Shown here: in pieces, positions 1-6,812 of the stretch
Position numbering within the stretch: the stretch's first letter is position 1
Layout of the letters: the number at the start of each line of letters is the position of its first letter
DNA from: an archaeon
GTDB taxonomy: Archaea; Thermoproteota; Nitrososphaeria; Nitrososphaerales; Nitrosopumilaceae
Length of the DNA stretch: 7,033 bases
NCBI GenBank assembly: GCA_021824845.1
Contig: JAKAJY010000154.1
Span: forward strand, 1-7,033
Reading direction: 5' to 3'
The notes under the pieces: model-generated
The model's database searches: none
The model's input: the letters and a program-made list of their open reading frames with translations, nothing else
What the model was told of the DNA's origin: nothing
Program-made: the position numbers and the translations under genes

Positions 1-30
1 ATGCAGGAATGGACCGGTCCATTCCTGCAT
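1..30. repeat. Perfect 30-base palindrome at the window edge, probable fold-back artefact
   Basis: Bases 1-15 are the exact reverse complement of bases 16-30, with no spacer. Bases 16-30 read naturally as thermosome codons (N-A-G-M-D on the minus strand, residues 457-461). Bases 1-15 turn the frame into R-S-I-P-A, which does not look like the chaperonin sequence after that motif. A perfect inverted copy beginning exactly at the end of the sequence, inside a conserved coding region, is what a chimeric amplification or assembly end produces. The palindrome itself is seen directly; the artefact interpretation is inference. Confidence 0.9.
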
Positions 31-1399
31 TTTCTGCTATTGTTAATGGAATTACCTCTAATGCTTCAGCATACTTTCTGATTGCAAGCTGCTCTCTTCC
101 TTCAAAATTATCGGACCACTCTTTTAGCTGAGATGCCAAATATGCTTCTGGGGCGCCGCCTCCTGCAACAATTGCTGGCTTTTCTATTACATCCTTTACT
201 ACCATCAATGCATCATGTAAGGAGCGATCAACCTCGTCTACTACTCTTTGTGATCCGCCACGTACTAAAATTGACACAGATTTTGGATTCTTACATCCCT
301 CAATGAATACCCATTTGTCGGATTCTACCTTTTTTTGGTGAACTAGTTCTGCGTGTCCCAAATCTTTGTCTGTCATATCATCAAGGTTTGTTGTGATCCT
401 ACCGCCAGACGCTTTTGCTAGTTTTGTCATATCAGATTCCTTGACACGCCTTACAGATAAAATTCCATATTTTGCCAGATAGTGTTGTGCGATATCATCA
501 ATTCCTTTTTGGCAGATCAGAACATTTGCTCCAACTCGTTGTAGCTTGTCCACCATTGACTTGAGCATTCTGTTTTCTTCTTCTAGGAACATTTGCATTT
601 GAGTAGGATCTGTAATTCTAATTTCTGCACTCATTTCGGTTTTCTCAACTTCGAGTGCTGCATTTAGCAATGCTATTTTTGCCTTTTCAATTTTTGTCGG
701 CATTCCGCTGTGAACTACCTCTTTGTCCAGCACTATGCCTTTGACTAGTTCGGTTGCTTGAATTGAGCTGCCTGCCTTTTTCTCTACTTTGATATTGTCA
801 AGATCAACTACGTATTTTTCGCCCTTCTTTTCGGCTACTCTTAACACTGCATCAACTACAAGCTTTGCCAAAATACCACTGTCTTCTGAGATTAGTTTTG
901 ATTGCATGCTAGTTGTTGCTATTTTTAATAATGATTCCTCGTCGGTTGGTTCGACTTTTTTTGCAATTTGTGATAGTAATTCCATAACCTTTTCTTGTGC
1001 TGCTTGATATCCCTCTATGATAACAGAAGAGTGGACATCTTTTGCCAATAACTGCTCGGCTTTTTCTAGTAATGCTCCTGCAAACACGACTGATGATGTT
1101 GTTCCATCACCCACCTCATTGTCGATGGTTTTTGATATTTCCACCATCATTTTTGCTGCTGGGTGCTGGACATCAATTTCCTTTAAGATGGTCGCACCGT
1201 CGTTTGTAATGGTTACATCTCCGATAGAGTCAACCAGCATCTTGTCTAAACCTCGTGGGCCAAGGCTAGTTCTTACCAGATCGGCTACTAGTTTTGCTGC
1301 CATAATGTTGTTTTTCTGAGCATCCCTGCCTTTTTGCTGGAGTGCACTTTCCTTTAATACTAGGACAGGTCCGTTTGGTGTTTGCTGAATTGAAGCCAT
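1..1399 (-). CDS. thsA: Thermosome (group II chaperonin) subunit, C-terminus cut off by the window edge
   Basis: This is a subunit of the archaeal cytosolic ATP-driven protein-folding chamber. The reading frame starts at ATG 1399 ([10 protein letters not shown]) and stays open to base 1. It was found by translating the strand directly, because it has no stop inside the window. Visible family motifs are [10 protein letters not shown] (residues 46-55), NDGATILKE (66-74), the nucleotide-binding GDGTTS (97-102), the apical-domain stretch around 264-320 ending in RRVKESDM, a conserved Asp in the HDA motif (396) expected to act in ATP hydrolysis, and the GGGAPE loop (413-418). Residues up to Asp461 follow the family. 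The last five codons (462-466) come from the palindrome at the window edge and are probably not real. Full-length subunits run about 540-570 residues, so roughly the last 80-110 are missing. A TATA-like box lies about 30 bases upstream. The family call is very secure; which paralogue (alpha, beta or other) is not determined. Confidence 0.96.
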   Translation of the reverse strand, partial: MASIQQTPNGPVLVLKESALQQKGRDAQKNNIMAAKLVADLVRTSLGPRGLDKMLVDSIGDVTITNDGATILKEIDVQHPAAKMMVEISKTIDNEVGDGTTSSVVFAGALLEKAEQLLAKDVHSSVIIEGYQAAQEKVMELLSQIAKKVEPTDEESLLKIATTSMQSKLISEDSGILAKLVVDAVLRVAEKKGEKYVVDLDNIKVEKKAGSSIQATELVKGIVLDKEVVHSGMPTKIEKAKIALLNAALEVEKTEMSAEIRITDPTQMQMFLEEENRMLKSMVDKLQRVGANVLICQKGIDDIAQHYLAKYGILSVRRVKESDMTKLAKASGGRITTNLDDMTDKDLGHAELVHQKKVESDKWVFIEGCKNPKSVSILVRGGSQRVVDEVDRSLHDALMVVKDVIEKPAIVAGGGAPEAYLASQLKEWSDNFEGREQLAIRKYAEALEVIPLTIAENAGMDRSIPA

Positions 1400-1407
1400 G
1401 CTTTCTG

Positions 1408-1414
1408 AAAAAAA
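1408..1414 (-). terminator. Possible oligo-T terminator of the amidohydrolase gene
   Basis: A run of seven T on the minus strand lies about 30 bases after the amidohydrolase stop codon. Archaeal intrinsic termination relies mainly on such T-runs. It also lies between the thermosome TATA-like box and its start codon, so it may equally be just the AT-rich initiation region. Confidence 0.3.
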
Positions 1415-1425
1415 TCTTTCAAACC

Positions 1426-1440
1426 CTTTTTTAAAAGTTT
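1426..1440 (-). promoter_or_regulatory. TATA-like promoter box of the thermosome gene
   Basis: On the minus strand the stretch reads AAACTTTTAAAAAAG, an archaeal box A-like element centred near 1432. Initiation some 26 bases downstream would fall near 1406, giving a leader of only a few bases before ATG 1399. The box begins just after the stop codon of the amidohydrolase gene, so the thermosome gene can have its own promoter despite the 42-base gap. No convincing Shine-Dalgarno sequence precedes the ATG, which fits a nearly leaderless mRNA. Confidence 0.6.
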
Positions 1441-1441
1441 G

Positions 1442-3208
1442 CTAGGCCAGAGGCGATATCACAGATCGCTTCTTTACATCGATTATACCCGAGTGTAGAA
1501 TCCTAACTGAGGGCAAGGCAAGAAATGGCAAAAACAACGGCATGAGGTGTGGCCTCGGAAACCTGCACCCATGGTCTTTGAGGGTTTGGTTTAGATCCAC
1601 AAATCCTCTCAGTACATCATCAAATGGATTTTTTGATATTATTCCAGCGACTGTAAGCGGCAGAAAAGACAGCACTTTGCCGCCTTTTACTAAAACCATC
1701 CCACCCTGAGATTTTATCAGGTGGTTTGTAGCTAGTGCCATGTCTTTTTCGCTAGAGCCGATTACTATTAGGTCATTTTCATGAAAGCTCCAAGTTGACG
1801 CAAATGCTTCTATTTGAGCCCCAAAATTCTTTAAAAATCCTATTGCGGATTTGCCAGAACCATAAATCCTATCAAATGCCGCTACCTTCCAAATATCTTT
1901 TTCTTGAGATGCAAGAACATTACCATCTTGGACAGATAGCTCTGCAGTTGATAGTTTTGTTATGATTTCAGTTTCCATCTCTATTACATTTGCCATTCTG
2001 GATTGGTCCTTGCTTTTTATCATAAAATCCAATTCTGAGAATGGCCTTAGCTTGACTGTATTTGTAAGCCATACAGGTAGAATGTCTTTTCGTATTTTTG
2101 TAACTATACTTCCATTTGAGGCAACCAGCTTGCCGCCGACAAATACTTTTCTTGGTTTTTGCTCCAAATCATCAAAGACTAGCATGTCTGCAAGCTTGCC
2201 CGGTGCAATTCCGCCCAGATCTTTACCCATGCCATAATAATCAAAAGAGGTTCGAGATGCACATGTTATAGCATCAATAGGATTCATTCCAAGCTTGATT
2301 GCCTCCCTTACGCAGTGATCAATGTGGCCATACTGAGAGATATCCAGCGGATCCACTCCGTCTGAGCAAAACATCAGCCTTCCAAGAGACGGTTTGTTTG
2401 CAAGGATTTGCGGTATGATGTGTTTGAGATCTCTCCGGATTGAGCCTTCCCTCATCATCACCCACATCCCAAGGCGCAGTCTCTCCATTGTTTGATCATA
2501 ATCAATCGGCTCATGGCACGAAAATATTCCAGAGGAAATGTACGCGTTTAGCTTCTTATCAGATGCACCTGCGGTGTGGCCATTAATTATGCAATTGTGG
2601 TCCAGCATGTTTGCCAGTTTTTTCATTGTTTGTGGATCTCGTGTGGTTACCTTTGTCCAAGAGAATACCTCACCTAGTCCCACCACGCCATCCAGTTTTA
2701 GTGCGGCCTTGTCTTGTGGTATGGATAAGGTCTTGCCGTGGCTAAACCTTCTGTCAACTGGCAACCCGCCAGGTGAGACTGAAAAAATTCTAATCGGCAG
2801 ACCAGAGCAAATACGGACGAATTCTTTTAGTCCTCTAAACCCGCAGACACTCACAATATCAATAGGATCGGAAAAAAGACTAGTAGTTCCACAGAGTAAG
2901 GACTGTTTTGCAAGCTCTGATGGTAAGACAAACTGGTCGATATGTACGTGGGGATCTGCAAATCCGGGCGTGAGATATTTTTCCTCCAGATCTATTATGG
3001 TGGTCTTATTTCCTGCTGCATGTGTTGCATCTGGGCCAACATAGGCGATTCTGTCTTTGATTATTGCAACTTGGATGTTCTTGTTTATCTCGCCGGTGTA
3101 GACATTAACGAGTGAGCAGTTTTTTAGAATAATATCGGCTTTTTTGTCGCCCATGGCAACTGCGTTTAATAGATTAATCATGCTAGCAAGACTAGTCACG
3201 CCAATCAT
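1442..3208 (-). CDS. ade: Adenine deaminase-family amidohydrolase, divergent
   Basis: Family role: adenine deaminase converts adenine to hypoxanthine and ammonia in purine salvage, using a binuclear metal site in a TIM barrel. The 588-residue length is normal for the family. Predicted metal ligands are all present: the HxH pair His87 and His89, Glu180 in GLGEV, His211 in NGHTAG, His232 in CHEPI, and Asp283 in CSDG. Other family landmarks are RLGMWVMMREGS (245-256), GHIDHCVREAI (294-304), LGGIAPGKLAD (331-341) and a C-terminal domain with GGMVLVKGGKV (502-512) and FLALPS (562-567). Several usually constant motifs differ: HVHIDQF instead of HxHIESS, SDPID instead of TDPHE, SDGVD instead of TDDRH, and FHEND at 475-479 where HDSHN is expected. 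The family call is firm, but adenine as substrate is less certain. The start is ambiguous: Met1 (3208) and Met10 (3181) are both possible, because family alignment begins near residue 10. Confidence 0.85.
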   Translation of the reverse strand: MIGVTSLASMINLLNAVAMGDKKADIILKNCSLVNVYTGEINKNIQVAIIKDRIAYVGPDATHAAGNKTTIIDLEEKYLTPGFADPHVHIDQFVLPSELAKQSLLCGTTSLFSDPIDIVSVCGFRGLKEFVRICSGLPIRIFSVSPGGLPVDRRFSHGKTLSIPQDKAALKLDGVVGLGEVFSWTKVTTRDPQTMKKLANMLDHNCIINGHTAGASDKKLNAYISSGIFSCHEPIDYDQTMERLRLGMWVMMREGSIRRDLKHIIPQILANKPSLGRLMFCSDGVDPLDISQYGHIDHCVREAIKLGMNPIDAITCASRTSFDYYGMGKDLGGIAPGKLADMLVFDDLEQKPRKVFVGGKLVASNGSIVTKIRKDILPVWLTNTVKLRPFSELDFMIKSKDQSRMANVIEMETEIITKLSTAELSVQDGNVLASQEKDIWKVAAFDRIYGSGKSAIGFLKNFGAQIEAFASTWSFHENDLIVIGSSEKDMALATNHLIKSQGGMVLVKGGKVLSFLPLTVAGIISKNPFDDVLRGFVDLNQTLKDHGCRFPRPHLMPLFLPFLALPSVRILHSGIIDVKKRSVISPLA

Positions 3209-3221
3209 TTTGCAATACGCT

Positions 3222-3230
3222 CTATTATAG
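3222..3230 (+). promoter_or_regulatory. TATA-like box for the rpl44e-rps27e transcript
   Basis: The stretch CTATTATAG is centred at 3226. Initiation 25-27 bases downstream would fall near 3252, leaving a leader of about 26 bases that contains the Shine-Dalgarno sequence at 3264-3268. The element is nearly symmetric and reads CTATAATAG on the other strand. It could therefore also drive the amidohydrolase gene, but initiation near 3200 would then favour translation from Met10 of that protein. Confidence 0.5.
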
Positions 3231-3246
3231 GTTGAACGGGGCCATT

Positions 3247-3255
3247 GTTTAAATT
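3247..3255 (-). promoter_or_regulatory. TATA-like box for the amidohydrolase gene
   Basis: The minus strand reads AATTTAAAC here, centred near 3251. Initiation 26 bases downstream falls near 3225 and would give a leader of about 17 bases before ATG 3208. On the plus strand the same element (GTTTAAATT) sits 27 bases before the rpl44e ATG and could instead give a leaderless rpl44e mRNA. The assignment is therefore tentative. Confidence 0.4.
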
Positions 3256-3263
3256 ACCAAATG

Positions 3264-3268
3264 GGAGG
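3264..3268 (+). promoter_or_regulatory. Shine-Dalgarno site deciding the rpl44e start
   Basis: GGAGG lies nine bases before ATG 3278 and matches the anti-Shine-Dalgarno end of archaeal 16S rRNA. It supports ATG 3278 over the in-frame TTG at 3245, which would place this site inside the coding sequence. Confidence 0.7.
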
Positions 3269-3277
3269 CTTTGTTCT

Positions 3278-3556
3278 ATGAACGTACCCAAGGAAATGAA
3301 CAGGTATTGTCCCAAGTGCAAGACTCACACGTTACAAAAAGTAGCACTCTACAAGGCAGGCAAAAGACGTGGTTCTGCAATAGGTGAACGAAGACACGAA
3401 GAGGACAAAAAGGGGTACGGAGGACAAAAATTCCCAAAACTTGCCAAGCCTGCAAAGACTACAAAAAAGCAGACCTTGATTTTCACATGTCCTCAATGCA
3501 AGAAAAAGACAAATAAGCATGGAATCAGGCTACGCAAACTGGAGTTAGTTGCATAA
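3278..3556 (+). CDS. rpl44e: 50S ribosomal protein L44e
   Basis: This is a small basic zinc-binding protein of the archaeal large ribosomal subunit, homologous to eukaryotic eL42. The 92 residues match the usual size. The N-terminus MNVPKEMNRYCPKC is typical. Two CxxC pairs (Cys11/Cys14 and Cys71/Cys74) form the expected zinc ribbon, separated by a lysine-rich middle with the GYGGQKFPK signature (46-54). The start was taken at ATG 3278, because the family begins with this M-x-VPKE motif and a good Shine-Dalgarno site precedes it. The stop codon overlaps the start of rps27e by one base (TAATG), so the two proteins are probably translated from one mRNA by coupled re-initiation. Nothing is unusual in the protein itself. 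Confidence 0.97.
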   Translation: MNVPKEMNRYCPKCKTHTLQKVALYKAGKRRGSAIGERRHEEDKKGYGGQKFPKLAKPAKTTKKQTLIFTCPQCKKKTNKHGIRLRKLELVA

Positions 3557-3753
3557 TGAAACGATCACATGTATTGGTTCCAAAGCCAAAGAGCAAATTC
3601 CAAAAGGTCCAGTGCAAGGAATGCAGTGCAGAAAACATCCTATACTCACATGTCACCACAACAGTAACATGCAAATCCTGCGGTAACGTAATTGCAGAAC
3701 CGACAGGTTCCATTGCAAAGATTCACGGAACAGTTCTAGGAATTCTTGAATAA
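3556..3753 (+). CDS. rps27e: 30S ribosomal protein S27e
   Basis: This is a zinc-ribbon protein of the archaeal small ribosomal subunit, homologous to eukaryotic eS27. The 65 residues are full length. Two CxxC pairs (Cys20/Cys23 and Cys39/Cys42) hold the zinc, and the C-terminal half shows the family pattern GNVIAEPTGSIAKI (43-56). Its ATG overlaps the stop codon of rpl44e by one base, indicating a two-gene operon. In many archaea this pair is followed by the gene for initiation factor aIF2-alpha. Here the next gene is on the opposite strand, so that linkage is absent at this locus. Its last 18 bases overlap the 3' end of cobY. Confidence 0.97.
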   Translation: MKRSHVLVPKPKSKFQKVQCKECSAENILYSHVTTTVTCKSCGNVIAEPTGSIAKIHGTVLGILE

Positions 3754-4308
3754 ATCATAATCTTTTCTTGTGTTTAGATTAACTGCAATTCTTTTGTCAT
3801 CTAGTATGGTATGAGTTTCATTTGTAGCATCAGACTTTGGATTCACAATGGAAATTCCGGTGTAATAACATTCTGTATCATCTACTAATACAGAATATTC
3901 AAGATTGAGATTTTGTTGCTCTAGGAATTTTTTACTCACAACAAAACTTTGCCAAGAAGAGGCTTTCTGGTGTTTTGATACCATATCTTGTATTATGGTG
4001 TGGTCCAGCAACGGCAGATCACCTGACACTACAAAGGCTGATTCTTCAAAAGTTGATAATGCAAAGGTTAGATCCTCAACATAGTCTGTCCCCTTGGTAT
4101 GTAGGGTTTGGATTTGATTTTCCAGAAGGAGTTTTTCGGTGTTTGGGGAATTTGGGCTGGTTGCTGCAACAACTCTGGAAAAACAATTAGATCTTACCAG
4201 TGCATCAACCACATGCAAGACAAGCGGTTTTTTGTGGTATAGTAGAAGCTTTTCGCCAGGTGTATCCATCCTCACTCCCTTGCCTCCAGCCATTACAAGC
4301 CCAATCAT
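3736..4308 (-). CDS. cobY: GTP:adenosylcobinamide-phosphate guanylyltransferase CobY
   Basis: CobY transfers GMP from GTP to adenosylcobinamide phosphate, giving the GDP-cobinamide used by CobS. It is the archaeal replacement for the bacterial kinase/transferase CobU. The 190-residue protein has the nucleotidyltransferase fold signature at its start, MAGGKGVRM (6-14), with Lys20 in PGEKLL, a GDLPLL motif (96-101) expected to position the nucleotide and metal, and a C-terminal AVNLNTRKDYDLF (175-187) like other CobY and MobA-type proteins. The function is supported by position: its ATG shares four bases (ATGA) with the cobS stop. MobA (molybdenum cofactor guanylyltransferase) has a similar fold, but the cobalamin neighbours favour CobY. 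It is the last gene of the minus-strand run and ends inside rps27e. Confidence 0.92.
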   Translation of the reverse strand: MIGLVMAGGKGVRMDTPGEKLLLYHKKPLVLHVVDALVRSNCFSRVVAATSPNSPNTEKLLLENQIQTLHTKGTDYVEDLTFALSTFEESAFVVSGDLPLLDHTIIQDMVSKHQKASSWQSFVVSKKFLEQQNLNLEYSVLVDDTECYYTGISIVNPKSDATNETHTILDDKRIAVNLNTRKDYDLFKNS

Positions 4309-5030
4309 ACCGATGCAAACACAAGAAATGACGAAACTCTGGATAACTCGTTTATTGCGCCCATTATATCGCCAGAGATTCCCCCAAAACTACGCCTGGA
4401 AACGCCCACCACAACCAAGGTAAGGGCAATTCCGACACCTAGTGCTACAAATCCCACATAATTTTGGAAAACGGCAATCACGCCTATTGTAATCATAATT
4501 GCAAGTATCAGTTTCTTTTTGTCCTTCATGGATTCAATAAATGTAGAATTAGAGCCAGGCCATGCAGAAGGTCCGATGCTGGCAGACAAGACCATGCAGA
4601 ACTTGGCAATCACCTCGCCAATCAATATAGCATAAAACAACTCAAAGCCTTTCATAAATGACAATGCAATGATTGCTGCTGCAACATACAACACTATACC
4701 AACAATTCCGGCAGAGCCGACCTTTGGATCCCGCATCACCTCTAGTTTTTTTTCCTTGGTTCCCTTTACCATCAGACCGTCTGCAAAATCTGATAGGCCA
4801 TCGGTGTGGTGAATTCCAGTAATAAGGACTAGGCCTGCAGTGACTAGCAGTCCAACAACTAGAGGCTCTAAGAACATTGATAGGCCCCAGCCCATTGAGC
4901 CAAGCAAGAGTCCTATTGCAATTCCAATTATTGGAAAAAGATACATGTGTTTTGCAACCGATTGTAAATCCGAGCTGCCAGCAGGGATTATGGTAAGAAA
5001 TGAAAATACAGATCCTGCCTGCCTAAACAT
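4305..5030 (-). CDS. cobS: Adenosylcobinamide-GDP ribazoletransferase (cobalamin synthase) CobS
   Basis: This integral membrane enzyme joins alpha-ribazole or its phosphate to adenosylcobinamide-GDP, the step that completes the nucleotide loop of cobalamin. It has about six hydrophobic segments. Counting from ATG 5030 (241 residues), the acidic signature HHTDGLSDFADGL spans 74-86, VMRDPKVGSAG 98-108, and RRSFGGISGDIMGAINE 212-228; all are hallmark CobS motifs that coordinate metal and diphosphate. I prefer ATG 5030 because MFRQAGSVFSFLTIIP matches the usual N-terminus, a GGTGG element (5035-5039) lies four bases upstream, and the overlap with cbiB is then only eight bases. An in-frame ATG at 5048 would add six residues and a 26-base overlap. 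The gene overlaps cobY by four bases. Confidence 0.95.
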   Translation of the reverse strand: MFRQAGSVFSFLTIIPAGSSDLQSVAKHMYLFPIIGIAIGLLLGSMGWGLSMFLEPLVVGLLVTAGLVLITGIHHTDGLSDFADGLMVKGTKEKKLEVMRDPKVGSAGIVGIVLYVAAAIIALSFMKGFELFYAILIGEVIAKFCMVLSASIGPSAWPGSNSTFIESMKDKKKLILAIMITIGVIAVFQNYVGFVALGVGIALTLVVVGVSRRSFGGISGDIMGAINELSRVSSFLVFASV

Positions 5031-5985
5031 GAATCCACCATCCAACATAGCTCAAGAGTATGATCAGTGGAATTGTGACTAGTCCGCAAAACAAGACACA
5101 TGTCATTTTCATTAGTAGAATGGCAGACTTGTAGTGGGTTTGGTCCGGCTCGATTGTCCCATTTCCCAGAGTATAGTGATCTAGTTTTTCAAATCTAGTT
5201 CCTAGTGCTCCTGCCATTGCGGCCATTGGGATTCCGGCGTTTGGGCTGGAAGTCTTTTTTCCATCGCTTTTCATTGTGTATAATGCGCCTTTCCAGTCGG
5301 CGCCAGTTAGAAATGCGGCTAGAACCATCACATAGCCCGTGATTCTCGCCGGGACATAGTTTAGGACCTTGTCGGAATTTGCTCCAAACCAGCCAAGGTT
5401 TGCAAATATGGAATTTTTGTAGCCTGCCATGGAATCAATTGTGTTTATCGTTCTGTATACGAATGCGCCTGGCAACCCAAATAATCCAAAATAAAACAGA
5501 GGACCCGTGACACCATCAACAATATTTTCGCTTGTAGTCTCCAATACTCCCGAGACTACATGGTTTTTGTCTAGTTGTTTCGTGTTTCGCTTGACTAGCA
5601 TCGATAGTCGGTTCCGCGCCTCATCCAAATTATCCCTAGATAGTGATTCCATTACCATCTTTCCGTGCTGTTCTAGTCCGCGAATCGCAATTGTTGTCTT
5701 TAGTAATATTACACTAATCATGCCAAAAACCATCACAGATATCACATCGGTAAAATGTAAGGTGAAAAATTCAAAACAATACAACAAGGCGGCAACCATA
5801 CTTGAAATTGCAATGGTAACGATCATTCCGCCCATTTTTTCCATTGTGGTGTTTTGTGATCTTGCAAACGGAAGAAATCTTGCAACCAGCATTCCAACCC
5901 AGGCAGTCGGGTGATATTTTGATCTTGGATCGCCAAATGCCAAATCAAGCAGTATTGCGCCAACTACTATCAAAACAGGAATCAT
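5023..5985 (-). CDS. cbiB: Adenosylcobinamide-phosphate synthase CbiB
   Basis: This membrane enzyme condenses adenosylcobyric acid with aminopropanol (phosphate) to build the linker of the nucleotide loop. The 320-residue length is typical. Family motifs in order are DLAFGDPRSKYHP (14-26), ENIVDG followed by PLFYF (153-158 and 162-166), RTINTIDSMAGYK (178-190), NYVPARITG (209-217) and PNAGIPMAAMAGALG (248-262). Hydrophobic segments lie near residues 1-16, 52-72, 79-97, 214-228 and 290-315. The ATG overlaps the cobQ stop by four bases (ATGA at 5982-5985), and the gene's end runs into the start of cobS. Substrate supply fits the neighbours: CobQ makes the corrin substrate, and the upstream PLP enzyme probably makes the aminopropanol phosphate. 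The name CobD is used for this protein in some bacteria. Confidence 0.96.
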   Translation of the reverse strand: MIPVLIVVGAILLDLAFGDPRSKYHPTAWVGMLVARFLPFARSQNTTMEKMGGMIVTIAISSMVAALLYCFEFFTLHFTDVISVMVFGMISVILLKTTIAIRGLEQHGKMVMESLSRDNLDEARNRLSMLVKRNTKQLDKNHVVSGVLETTSENIVDGVTGPLFYFGLFGLPGAFVYRTINTIDSMAGYKNSIFANLGWFGANSDKVLNYVPARITGYVMVLAAFLTGADWKGALYTMKSDGKKTSSPNAGIPMAAMAGALGTRFEKLDHYTLGNGTIEPDQTHYKSAILLMKMTCVLFCGLVTIPLIILLSYVGWWIHV

Positions 5986-6812
5986 TTGATTAGCCCCTCA
6001 ATTGATCTTACATCGAGGTTTTTTTGTACAATACTTGCAAGTTTTTCCAGCTGGGAATCCAGTTTTTTTTGGTTTTGTTTTTTGAACAAGTGTATTTTAT
6101 TATCAAGCGAGTCCTCATTTGGCAAGTCTAGATCAACTGAAGGTATAACGCCAAGAACGGATTTAGATGTTATTTGCTTTAAAACCCTAAAGCCTGGCTG
6201 CAGAAGCTTGGCATTGCCTCTGAATTTGTTTATGATGAATCCCTTGACCAGATTTCGGTGTGCCTCTGAGAGAAGCGACATGGTACCAACCAAACTAGCA
6301 AAAGAGCCTCCTCTTTCTATATCGGTGACAAGCAGTACTGGTGAGTGCGTCTTTTGTGCCATCTTCATGTTTGCAATGTCGTATTTTTGCAGGTTTATCT
6401 CTGCTGGCGAGCCTGCACCCTCTAGAACTATAATGTCGTATTTTGATTTGAGATATGCAAACGACTCCATTGCTGTTTTGAGTCCTTTGGTTAGCGCAAA
6501 CTTCTCATAGTATGTTTTGGCGGACATTTTTTTGTAGTGTTTTCCCTGAATTACCATATCACTCATATAGTTGCCAAGTGGTTTGAGCAGAATCGGGTTC
6601 ATGTGGGGACTAATTTGCGCTCGTGCAGCAATTGCTTGGATTGCCTGTGCCTGAGATATCTCAAAGCCGTCATTGTAGGAATAATTGGACATGTTTTGCG
6701 ACTTGAACGGTGCAACACTATAGCCCCGATTTGATAAAATCCTGCATAGCGCTGCAACAATCGTTGTCTTGCCTGCACCGGAGGTAGTTCCCTGGATCAT
6801 TATTGATTTCAT
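5982..6812 (-). CDS. cobQ: Cobyric acid synthase CobQ/CbiP, lacking the glutamine amidotransferase domain
   Basis: The family makes cobyric acid by ATP-dependent amidation of four side chains of adenosylcobyrinic acid a,c-diamide. Residues 1-235 are a good ATPase (dethiobiotin-synthetase-like) domain: P-loop GTTSGAGKTT (8-17), PFKSQNMSN (35-43), MNPILLKPLG (71-80), EGAGSPAEIN (131-140), DIERGGSFASLVGT (164-177), INKFRG (194-199) and LPNEDS (230-235). Normal proteins have about 480-510 residues with a C-terminal glutaminase domain. Here only about 40 residues remain: a lysine/glutamine-rich linker and a final helix (LDSQLEKLASIVQKNLDV, 251-268) that resembles the end of full-length CobQ. The glutaminase is absent, and the next gene begins at the stop. 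I chose ATG 6812 because the family starts four to eight residues before the P-loop and this ATG overlaps the upstream stop by four bases. A longer frame to 6911 only reads through the upstream gene. Confidence 0.92.
   Translation of the reverse strand: MKSIMIQGTTSGAGKTTIVAALCRILSNRGYSVAPFKSQNMSNYSYNDGFEISQAQAIQAIAARAQISPHMNPILLKPLGNYMSDMVIQGKHYKKMSAKTYYEKFALTKGLKTAMESFAYLKSKYDIIVLEGAGSPAEINLQKYDIANMKMAQKTHSPVLLVTDIERGGSFASLVGTMSLLSEAHRNLVKGFIINKFRGNAKLLQPGFRVLKQITSKSVLGVIPSVDLDLPNEDSLDNKIHLFKKQNQKKLDSQLEKLASIVQKNLDVRSIEGLIK

Noticed and set aside
789..1319. Two plus-strand open frames opposite the thermosome gene
   Set aside because: The minus strand carries an uninterrupted chaperonin sequence with all key motifs, so these are antisense shadows.
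2538..3044. Long plus-strand open frame (168 codons) inside the amidohydrolase gene
   Set aside because: It is antisense to a clear full-length family member, has no promoter or Shine-Dalgarno support, and its translation resembles no protein I know.
3245..3277. TTG start adding 11 residues to L44e
   Set aside because: The family begins at the MNVPKE motif, and the Shine-Dalgarno site at 3264-3268 points to ATG 3278.
6060..6090. Frameshift in the A/T homopolymers of cobQ as the cause of the missing domain
   Set aside because: Only about 80 bases lie between these runs and the start of cbiB, so no frame could hold the ~200-residue glutaminase domain.
5986..6510. Plus-strand open frame of 174 codons opposite cobQ
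   Set aside because: It mirrors well-conserved CobQ ATPase motifs on the minus strand and has a low-complexity Ser/Phe-rich product, typical of a shadow frame.
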